Assembly: GCF_014646295.1 (NCBI RefSeq)
Contig: NZ_BMNE01000005.1
Span: 101,743-165,742 of the forward strand
DNA length: 64,000 nt
Direction: 5' to 3'
Source: Nocardia rhizosphaerihabitans
Lineage (GTDB): Bacteria; Actinomycetota; Actinomycetes; Mycobacteriales; Mycobacteriaceae
A program made the translations under genes and the position numbers. Under the pieces are notes generated by a model. The model worked only from the letters and a program-made list of their open reading frames with translations. It was not told the DNA's origin and made no database searches. This document shows positions 34,439 through 41,092 of this stretch, piece by piece. The stretch's first letter is position 1, and each line of letters begins with the position of its first letter.

Positions 34439-35770
34439 TCAACAGGCGTATACCCGAACCTCGGTGGCTTTGACCGCGAAGAACACCTCCGCGCCGACGG
34501 CGAGACCCAGCTGGGCGACGGCGGCCGGGGTCAGGTCGGCGCTCAAGTCGGCCTGCGGTGCGTCGCCACGGACCCGGACGATGCCGCCGTGATCGGTGAT
34601 GTCGACGATCTCGACGGCGAACACATTGCGCGGACTGCCGACCGGTCGTTCGGTGAACACCGAGACCGCGGCGGGGGAGAAGACGGCCGCGGCGTCTGTC
34701 CCGGGTACGAAATCACCGACCACACAACCGTCGACGCGCAGACCGTCGATACGGACAGCGCCGAACGCCTGCGCTGCCACCGGAGCGTCGACACGCCCAC
34801 CCGCCGCACTCGGCCAGGGCGCCCGCTCAGCTCGGCGACCCGGCGCGTGCTCGACCTGACCCGCCCGATCTGGCGCGTGCTCGACCCGCTCCGCCAGACC
34901 TCCCGCGTGCTCGACCTGATCCGCCAAGCCTGGCCGGTGTTCCACCTGGTCAGACGGCCGGGGCGGGCTTTCGGACGGGACGGGTGCCGCCGCCTCGATG
35001 CCGGTGCCATGCAGGAGGTTCAGGCCCGCGATGCGGGCGGCGAACGGGCTGCGGGGGTGGGACATGACGTCGGTGACCGGGCCGGATTCGGCGATCCGGC
35101 CTGCCTCCAGGACGACGATCCGGTCGGCCAGGGTGATGGCGTCGATGATGTCGTGGGTGACCAGGACCGCGCAGCGCGGGTGGGCGCGGCCGGGTTCGTC
35201 GCGTAGGACGCGGCGCAGGAGGGTGCGCATGGCGGGGGCGACGTCGACGTCGAGGGCCGACATTGGTTCGTCGAGGAGGAGCAGGTCGGGGTCGACGGCG
35301 AGGGCGCGGGCCAGGGCGACTCGCTGGGCCTGGCCGCCGGAGAGGGCGCCGGGGTGGCGATCGGCCAGGGTGACGGCGTCGACGGCGGCCAGCCAGTCGG
35401 TGGCGATCGACTGTGCCGCACGGTTTCTCGCGCCCCGGCTGCGCGGCCCGAAAGCCACGTTGTCGCGCACGCTGAGGTGCGGGAACAGCAACGGGTCCTG
35501 GGCAAGTAGCGAGATGCCGCGCCGATGTGGCGGTAGCGCAATCCCTTTCGCGATCTCGGTCAGTGTGCGATCGCCGAGCCGCACATGTCCCTCGTCGGGG
35601 ACGATCAGCCCGGCTATCACCTGCAGCAGACTCGATTTGCCCGCACCGTTCGGCCCCAGGACAGCAAGGACTTCACCCGGGGCGACCTCGATCCGCACGT
35701 CGAGATCACGATCGGCGATGCGGGCGGCCACCGACAAACCGGCGTGCTGCGGTGCGTCGGTCCCGGTCAT
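34439..35770 (-). CDS. modC: Molybdate ABC transporter ATPase ModC with repeat-expanded linker
   Basis: 443 residues; normal ModC proteins are near 350-380. ATPase: Walker A GPNGAGKSS (39-47), Q-loop LLAQDPLLFPHLSV, signature ALSGGQAQRVALARAL, Walker B LLLLDEPMSALDVDV, H-loop VLVTHDIIDAI. C-terminal TOBE molybdate-binding domain from about residue 370 (VEIVDITDHGGIVRVRGDAP). Between them, residues 271-310 hold four 10-residue repeats of the type (D/E/G)QVEHxPGLA, encoded by a 30-bp tandem repeat. ATG overlaps the modB stop by 4 nt. Confidence 0.9.
   Translation of the reverse strand: MTGTDAPQHAGLSVAARIADRDLDVRIEVAPGEVLAVLGPNGAGKSSLLQVIAGLIVPDEGHVRLGDRTLTEIAKGIALPPHRRGISLLAQDPLLFPHLSVRDNVAFGPRSRGARNRAAQSIATDWLAAVDAVTLADRHPGALSGGQAQRVALARALAVDPDLLLLDEPMSALDVDVAPAMRTLLRRVLRDEPGRAHPRCAVLVTHDIIDAITLADRIVVLEAGRIAESGPVTDVMSHPRSPFAARIAGLNLLHGTGIEAAAPVPSESPPRPSDQVEHRPGLADQVEHAGGLAERVEHAPDRAGQVEHAPGRRAERAPWPSAAGGRVDAPVAAQAFGAVRIDGLRVDGCVVGDFVPGTDAAAVFSPAAVSVFTERPVGSPRNVFAVEIVDITDHGGIVRVRGDAPQADLSADLTPAAVAQLGLAVGAEVFFAVKATEVRVYAC
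34841..34960. repeat. 30-bp tandem repeat (4 copies) in modC
   Basis: GCGCGTGCTCGACC-like units begin at 34843, 34873, 34903 and 34933, an exact 30-bp period; copies 1-3 are close, copy 4 diverged. In frame with modC, so copy number changes would keep the frame. Confidence 0.85.
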
Positions 35771-36753
35771 CGCGCCGCCTCCCCGCCGCTGTCGGGATCC
35801 TGCCGACCGGCGCCGTGGCCTGGCGCCCCGGTATCCGGTGTCATCGCACTGCCCGTCCCCGCAGCCTCGCTCTGACCTGCGGCTCCCTTCGACCCGGCGG
35901 GGCTACCGTGTGCCGCGCCCCTGCCCGATCTGTTGGTCAGTGAGCCGGGGCGGCCGGAACTGCGCAGCTGGGTGCCGGGAATCGGGCTGGTCCGGCGGTA
36001 GGCGAGCAGCACGATCAGCACGGCGACGATGATCAGCACCACCGAGAGGGCAACGGCGGCATCGGGATCGGCTTCGCGCTGCAGGTAGATCTCCAGTGGG
36101 AGTGTGCGGGTGCGACCCTGGAGGCTGCCCGCGAAGGTGAGGGTGGCGCCGAATTCGCCTAGGGCGCGGGCGAAGGCGAGGACGGCGCCGGAGATCAGGG
36201 CAGGTCGCAGCAAGGGCAGGGTGATCTGCCACCAGACTTTGCTCGGACGCGCGCCGAGGGTGGCGGCGATCTGCTCGTATCGGCTGCCCGCCGTCCGCAG
36301 TGCTCCTTCGAGAGTCAGCACCAGGAACGGCAGGGCCACAAAGGTTTGCGCCAGCACCACCGCGGTCGTGCTGAAGGCGATGGAAATGCCCGCTGCCTCC
36401 AGGTGCTCACCCAGCAGCCCGCGCCGACCGAAGGTGTAGAGCAAGGCGATGCCGCCGACGACCGGCGGTAATACCAAGGGCAACAGCACAAGTGCGCGCA
36501 ACACCGGCAACCCTCGCCAGCGCGCTCTGGCCAGTACAGCGGCCATCGGCACCCCGAAGACGAGACACAACACCGTGCTCGCCGTGGCGGTCCGCACGCT
36601 CAACCACAGTGCGTCCCTCGATGCTTCGGTACCGATCAGCTCGACGAACCGGCCCCACTCGACGCCCGCCGCCAGCGCCGCCAACGGCAACACCACGAAC
36701 GCGAAGCCGACGACCGCCGGCGCGAGCAGCCACCGGGGCAACCCGGCACTCAC
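35767..36753 (-). CDS. modB: Molybdate ABC transporter permease ModB
   Basis: 328 residues from GTG 36753 (43 nt after modA; AAGGGT about 12 nt upstream; the longer open frame overlaps modA out of phase). Five to six helices (WLLAPAVVGFAFVVLPLAAL first) and the EAA-like loop YEQIAATLGARPSKVWWQIT, LPLLRPALISGAVLAFARAL, GEFGATLTFAGSLQGRTRTL, which is ModB-specific. Unusual: after the last helix there is a hydrophilic tail of about 70 residues (Gly/Ser/Ala-rich) not needed for ModB function. Confidence 0.9.
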   Translation of the reverse strand: MSAGLPRWLLAPAVVGFAFVVLPLAALAAGVEWGRFVELIGTEASRDALWLSVRTATASTVLCLVFGVPMAAVLARARWRGLPVLRALVLLPLVLPPVVGGIALLYTFGRRGLLGEHLEAAGISIAFSTTAVVLAQTFVALPFLVLTLEGALRTAGSRYEQIAATLGARPSKVWWQITLPLLRPALISGAVLAFARALGEFGATLTFAGSLQGRTRTLPLEIYLQREADPDAAVALSVVLIIVAVLIVLLAYRRTSPIPGTQLRSSGRPGSLTNRSGRGAAHGSPAGSKGAAGQSEAAGTGSAMTPDTGAPGHGAGRQDPDSGGEAAR

Positions 36754-36796
36754 CCGGCACCGACCCTTGTCGGAGCAGCGGCCGTGCCGACCACGA

Positions 36797-37549
36797 TCAC
36801 GGCGCGCCGAACCCGGCCGTCGCGAGTGCCGCTCGACCGGACGGGCCGGTGACGAGCGCGGTGAACTTCGCGGCCGTCTCGGCCTGTTTCGAATCGGCAA
36901 CCACCGCAATCGGATACGTGTTCACCGCCGCCGAGGCCTGCGGGATCGGCACCGAAGTCACCTTCGCGCCCGCACCGGCCGCATCGGTGACATAAACCAG
37001 TCCGGCATCGGCCTGGCCCGAGGTCACCTTGGTGAGGACGTCGGCGACCGAGGACTCCTCGCTCACCGGGCGCAGTGTCTGGCCCGCCGCATCGGCGACC
37101 TTCTTCGTCGCGCGTCCGCACGGCACCTGCGGTGCGCAGACGACCAACGCCGCACCATCGAGATCGTCGATTCCGGTGATGCCCTTGGGGTTTCCCGGCG
37201 CAGTGACCAAGGTGAGGACATTGGTGGCGAAAGTGGCCGGGGTGGCGGTGATCCGCCCGCCCTGCACGACCTTGTCCATGGTCGGCTGATCCGCGGCGGC
37301 GAACACGTCGGCGGGAGCACCTGCCAGCAGCTGGGCGGCCAGGTCGGACGAGCCTGCGAACGAGAACTGCACATCGACACCGGGATTCGCGGTCTCGAAG
37401 TCCTTCTCCAGCCCGATGAAGACGTTCTTCAAGGACGCGGCGGCGAAGACGGTCAGCGTCGATGTCGGCGCCTCGGTGGAGTCGGCGCCACCGCAACCGC
37501 TCGCCGTGAGCACCACCAGCGCCGCGCCCAGCGCGACCCGGCGGATCAT
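36797..37549 (-). CDS. modA: Molybdate-binding lipoprotein ModA
   Basis: 250-residue substrate-binding protein. Lipobox TASGC with Cys19, then TSTLTVFAAASLKNVFIGLE (ModA start), FSFAGSSDLAAQLLAGAPAD (anion-binding Ser), VLTLVTAPGNPKGI, and the SGQADAGLVYVTDA segment with the usual Tyr. ATG 37549 overlaps the regulator stop by 4 nt. Confidence 0.92.
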   Translation of the reverse strand: MIRRVALGAALVVLTASGCGGADSTEAPTSTLTVFAAASLKNVFIGLEKDFETANPGVDVQFSFAGSSDLAAQLLAGAPADVFAAADQPTMDKVVQGGRITATPATFATNVLTLVTAPGNPKGITGIDDLDGAALVVCAPQVPCGRATKKVADAAGQTLRPVSEESSVADVLTKVTSGQADAGLVYVTDAAGAGAKVTSVPIPQASAAVNTYPIAVVADSKQAETAAKFTALVTGPSGRAALATAGFGAP

Positions 37550-37944
37550 TCGGCGGCCCGCTCGACCACGACCGTCGTCGCCTTGACGCTCGCCAGCGCC
37601 ACGCTGCCGGGTTCGAGCCCCAGCTCGCGCACCGATTCGCTGCTCATCAGCGAGACCACCGTGAAAGGACCGCATTGCATCTCCACCTGCGCCATCACCG
37701 TGTCGGCCACCACCCGGGTGACCAGACCGGGGAACCGATTGCGTGCCGAGCTGGCACTACCCACCTGGGTGTGCGGCGGACGCGCCTGCTCGACCGCCAG
37801 CTCCGCGAGGTCTCTGCCCTCGATCACCAGCCGCCCGGCCGAATCCTTGGACGCCGCGAGCGTGCCCGCGTCGATCCACCGACGCACGGTGTCGTCGCTG
37901 ACGCCGAGCAGATCGGCCGCTTCCTTGATTCGCAGTGTCGCCAC
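37546..37944 (-). CDS. HTH-TOBE molybdate-responsive regulator (MerR/excisionase-like HTH)
   Basis: 132 residues from GTG 37944. N-terminal HTH_17-type helix-turn-helix (LRIKEAADLLGVSDDTVRRW), then one molybdopterin-binding TOBE/Mop domain (residues about 65-130; RNRFPGLVTRVVADTVMAQV). It begins the modABC operon and very probably senses molybdate and regulates it. Start chosen because TATTCT lies 6 nt upstream (leaderless) inside a perfect palindrome. Confidence 0.85.
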   Translation of the reverse strand: MATLRIKEAADLLGVSDDTVRRWIDAGTLAASKDSAGRLVIEGRDLAELAVEQARPPHTQVGSASSARNRFPGLVTRVVADTVMAQVEMQCGPFTVVSLMSSESVRELGLEPGSVALASVKATTVVVERAAE

Positions 37945-37962
37945 CGGAACAGAATAGTTCCG
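37945..37962 (-). promoter_or_regulatory. Palindromic operator over the -10 of the mod operon
   Basis: CGGAAC-AGAATA-GTTCCG: 6-bp perfect arms; the 6-nt centre is the -10 box (TATTCT on the minus strand, 37956-37951), directly next to the GTG start at 37944. Likely autoregulatory site. Confidence 0.65.
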
Positions 37963-38081
37963 CAGAATCGGATGAAACAAGAAACTATCTCCGCACATGC
38001 GGAACCTTCCGGCCGTGATGCGCGCACAACACGCCGCTGACCATGGCCGCTGGGGTCGCGGCCAAGTACGCTCGGACCATC

Positions 38082-38897
38082 ATGGCCACGTATTTCGATC
38101 CGAAGTCCTGGTCACTGTCGGGCGCTGTCGACCTGGGCAGACGCCTGCTCGACCCGTCGTGGATCGACCAGTGGCTCGGCTTCACCACGTCCTGGGCCGA
38201 CCCCGTCGCCGACCTGGGCTCCGGCACCGTCACCGCGCTCATGCCCGATGTGTTGATGACCGTGCTCAGCGAGGGGATCCTCAGCAGGTTCGGCGGGCAG
38301 GAAGTCAGCGCCACCCTGCTCGGTCACGACCTCACCGCCACCCTCGACGTGTTCAAGGTGCGCAGGCGCGGCGCCCATTTCCAGAGCAAGACGGTGCTGT
38401 CGGACCTGGTCTGGGACTCGCACCCGTTCGACAACGTCACCGTCATCGCGCACGGGGTGCGGCTCATCCCCGGCGTGCCGACCAAGGTCCGCGTCCAGCA
38501 GCTCGACATCGAGGGCACCATCGGCATCGGGGCGCTCGTGGAATGGGTGGACGCGCAGAACCTGGACTGGCGGGTGCATCTCGACGAGCGCGGCCGCATC
38601 GTCGCGACGCATCGCACCCGCAAGATGCGAGCAATCGTCGACGCGCAGGTCTACGACAACCTGCTCAGCATCGACATCCGCAAGGCCAGCTGGCACGGCA
38701 TCCGGCTGCCCAAGCGCGCAGTACCTGCGCCCGCGCTGCTGCTCGACGACCTGCCCAACCGGGCGAGCATCACCTACGCCCACCGGCGCGGTGACAAGGT
38801 GCGCTTCCGCATCGAACTGCCCGAGACGACCGGCTCGTTCGACCTGGCGCAGATCCGCTCGGCCATCGTCGCAGGCACCACGCTGATCGTCTTCTGA
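38082..38897 (+). CDS. Hypothetical protein, DUF2993/LmeA-like layout
   Basis: 271-residue protein with no clear signal peptide. Beta-rich segments (VTVIAHGVRLIPGVPTKVRV, LDIEGTIGIGALVEWVDAQN, LDERGRIVATHRTRKMRAIV) loosely resemble lipid-binding LmeA/DUF2993 proteins but I cannot confirm it. ATG 38082 follows a TACGCT box by 9 nt, so probably leaderless; divergent from the mod operon. Its stop abuts the pcnA stop (TGATCA). Confidence 0.7.
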   Translation: MATYFDPKSWSLSGAVDLGRRLLDPSWIDQWLGFTTSWADPVADLGSGTVTALMPDVLMTVLSEGILSRFGGQEVSATLLGHDLTATLDVFKVRRRGAHFQSKTVLSDLVWDSHPFDNVTVIAHGVRLIPGVPTKVRVQQLDIEGTIGIGALVEWVDAQNLDWRVHLDERGRIVATHRTRKMRAIVDAQVYDNLLSIDIRKASWHGIRLPKRAVPAPALLLDDLPNRASITYAHRRGDKVRFRIELPETTGSFDLAQIRSAIVAGTTLIVF

Positions 38898-40364
38898 TCA
38901 GGCGTTCTCGGCGGCCCACCACTCGAGCAGCGCCGCTTCGGCTTCCTCGCGGGTCATCGGGCCACGGTCCAGGCGCAGGTCCTTGAGGTAGTTCCACGCC
39001 TTGCCGACCTGCGGACCCGGGGACAAGCCGAGCAGCTCCATGATCGAATTGCCGTCCAGATCGGGCCGCACCCGCGCCAGATCCTCCTGCTCGCGCAGCG
39101 TGGCGATGCGCTCCTCGAGCTCGTCGTAGGTGGCGCGCAAGGCCGCGGCGCGGCGCTTGTTGCGGGTCGTGCAGTCGGCGCGGACCAGCTTGTGCAGGCG
39201 ATCGAGCAAGTCGTCGGCGTCGGTGACGTAGCGGCGCACCGCCGAATCGGTCCACTGCCCCTTGCCGTAGCCGTGGAAGCGGAGGTGCAGGAACACCAGA
39301 CGCGCAACCTCTTCGGTGAACGCCTTCGGATACTTCAGGGCGCGCATGCGCTTGCGCACCATCTTCGCGCCCACCACCTCGTGATGGTGGAAGCTGACCC
39401 CGCCGCCGGGCTCGTTGCGCTTGGTGTCGGGCTTGCCGATGTCGTGCAGCAGCGCCGCCCACCGCAGCACCAGGTCGGGATCGCCCTCCTCCTGGTCGAT
39501 GGCCTGGGAGAGCACGGTCAGCGAATGCTGGTAGACGTCCTTGTGCTGGTGGTGCTCGTCGATCTCGAGCTTCATCGCCGGCACCTCGGGCAGTACCCGC
39601 TGCGCCAGGCCGGTGTCGCACATCAGGTTGATGCCGTCGATCGGGTGATCGGCGCCGATCAGCTTGTCGAGTTCGGTGCGCACCCGCTCGGCGGTGATCC
39701 GGTCGATCTGGTCGGCCATCTCCACGATCGCGGCCCGCACCCGCGGCGCCACGTCGAAGCCGAGCTGGGCGACGAAGCGGGCGGCGCGCAACATCCGCAG
39801 CGGATCGTCGTCGAACGAATCCTGCGGCGCGGCAGGGGTATCGAGGACGCCGTCGAGCAGGGCGTCGAGACCGTCGAGCGGATCGACGAATTCGAGCGAG
39901 CCGTCACCGGCGATCTTCACCGCCATCGCGTTGACCGTGAAATCGCGGCGAACCAGGTCACCCTCGAGCGTGTCACCGAAGGTGACCTCGGGATTGCGCG
40001 AGACCCGGTCGTAGGTGTCGGCGCGGAAGGTCGTGATCTCGAGCTGCTGGTCGTCCTTCGCGGCGCTCACGGTGCCGAAGGCGAGGCCACCGGTGTCCCA
40101 GAGGTGGTCGGCCCAGCCGCGCATCATCTCCTGCACCACGTCCGGCCTGGCATCGGTGGTGAAATCCAGATCGGTGCCGAGCCTGCCCAGCACCGCGTCG
40201 CGCACACTGCCGCCGACAAGATAAAGGGAATGCCCGCGCTCGGCGAACATCTCACCCAACGGCGTCAGCACATCCGACAACTGCCCCAGCGTCACCGCCG
40301 CCGCGGCCAGCAGCCGAGCTCGACGATCCGCCACAGCATCAGGGACAACGTTGGGGGAAACCAC
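38898..40364 (-). CDS. pcnA: CCA tRNA nucleotidyltransferase / polynucleotide adenylyltransferase
   Basis: 488-residue class II enzyme that adds or repairs the CCA end of tRNA. Nucleotidyltransferase head: YLVGGSVRDAVLGRLGTDLD, FTTDA (DxD carboxylates), RRDFTVNAMAV, DDPLRMLRAARFVAQLGF; HD domain: ALLHDIGKPDTK, HHHEVVGAKMVRKRM. GTG 40364 chosen: a TAGGCT box lies 8 nt upstream. The core location next to a Nudix gene, DUF6049 protein and murJ is the same as mycobacterial Rv3907c-Rv3910. Confidence 0.95.
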   Translation of the reverse strand: MVSPNVVPDAVADRRARLLAAAAVTLGQLSDVLTPLGEMFAERGHSLYLVGGSVRDAVLGRLGTDLDFTTDARPDVVQEMMRGWADHLWDTGGLAFGTVSAAKDDQQLEITTFRADTYDRVSRNPEVTFGDTLEGDLVRRDFTVNAMAVKIAGDGSLEFVDPLDGLDALLDGVLDTPAAPQDSFDDDPLRMLRAARFVAQLGFDVAPRVRAAIVEMADQIDRITAERVRTELDKLIGADHPIDGINLMCDTGLAQRVLPEVPAMKLEIDEHHQHKDVYQHSLTVLSQAIDQEEGDPDLVLRWAALLHDIGKPDTKRNEPGGGVSFHHHEVVGAKMVRKRMRALKYPKAFTEEVARLVFLHLRFHGYGKGQWTDSAVRRYVTDADDLLDRLHKLVRADCTTRNKRRAAALRATYDELEERIATLREQEDLARVRPDLDGNSIMELLGLSPGPQVGKAWNYLKDLRLDRGPMTREEAEAALLEWWAAENA

Positions 40365-40540
40365 GAACAGCCAGCCTACTGGGCCACCCGCCCATCTATC
40401 CAGGAGGTATCGCCCCACCCACTGATCACGCGAGAACATGGGTAACTCCCCGACCCCCTCCCACCTGCCCCGAACGCGCGCGAGACCGACTGCCAACAGT
40501 CGAGCTACCGGACGGCCCGCTGGAGTCGCGGAGAGGCGGA

Positions 40541-40552
40541 TAAGCTTGCTGG
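40541..40552 (+). promoter_or_regulatory. -10 box of a leaderless message (Nudix gene)
   Basis: TAAGCT (40541-40546), 6 nt, then GTG 40553. The divergent pcnA gene shows TAGGCT (40378-40373) 8 nt before its GTG, so both genes in this 188-bp spacer look leaderless. Confidence 0.55.
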
Positions 40553-41092
40553 GTGTCTCCTCCGGCCGATCGCGCGAACAGTCGACGCCGCCAGCCGCGG
40601 CGGCGGGGTTCGGCGAGCAATGCCGGTAAGCCGCGGATGCGCACGGTGCGCGAGACCTCGGCGGGCGGTCTCGTCGTCGACGGCCTCGACGGTCCCAGTG
40701 AGCACCGCTCCGCCGCGCTGATCGGGCGCACCGATCGCCGGGGGCGACTGCTGTGGTCGCTGCCCAAAGGGCATATCGAAGCGGGGGAGACCTCCGAGCA
40801 GACCGCGATTCGCGAGGTCGCCGAGGAGACCGGCATCAACGGCGAGGTGGTCGCCGAGCTGGGCAGCATCGATTACTGGTTCGTGACCGAGGGCAGGCGG
40901 GTACACAAGACCGTGCACCATTTCCTGCTGCGCTCGCTCGGCGGTGAACTGTCCGACGCCGACGTGGAAGTCACCCAGGTTGCGTGGGTTCCGTTGAGCG
41001 AGTTGGATTCCCGATTGGCCTATGCCGACGAACGGCGGCTGGCCGAAGTGGCGAATCGAATGATCGACCGGATGGAGACCGGCAAGCGATGA
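40553..41092 (+). CDS. Nudix hydrolase
   Basis: 179-residue pyrophosphohydrolase. The complete Nudix box GHIEAGETSEQTAIREVAEE-TGI is at about residues 73-95. A basic Arg/Ser-rich N-terminus (RRRQPRRRGSASNAGKPRMR) precedes the domain. The GTG start has a -10 box 6 nt upstream. The stop overlaps the next gene by 4 nt (ATGA). Mycobacterial counterpart is MutT4-like (Rv3908), which hydrolyses damaged or dinucleotide substrates; the exact substrate here is not known. Confidence 0.92.
   Translation: MSPPADRANSRRRQPRRRGSASNAGKPRMRTVRETSAGGLVVDGLDGPSEHRSAALIGRTDRRGRLLWSLPKGHIEAGETSEQTAIREVAEETGINGEVVAELGSIDYWFVTEGRRVHKTVHHFLLRSLGGELSDADVEVTQVAWVPLSELDSRLAYADERRLAEVANRMIDRMETGKR

Noticed and set aside
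35527..36032. Open plus-strand frames opposite modC/modB
   Set aside because: Arg/Ser/Pro-rich shadow translations without any family feature.
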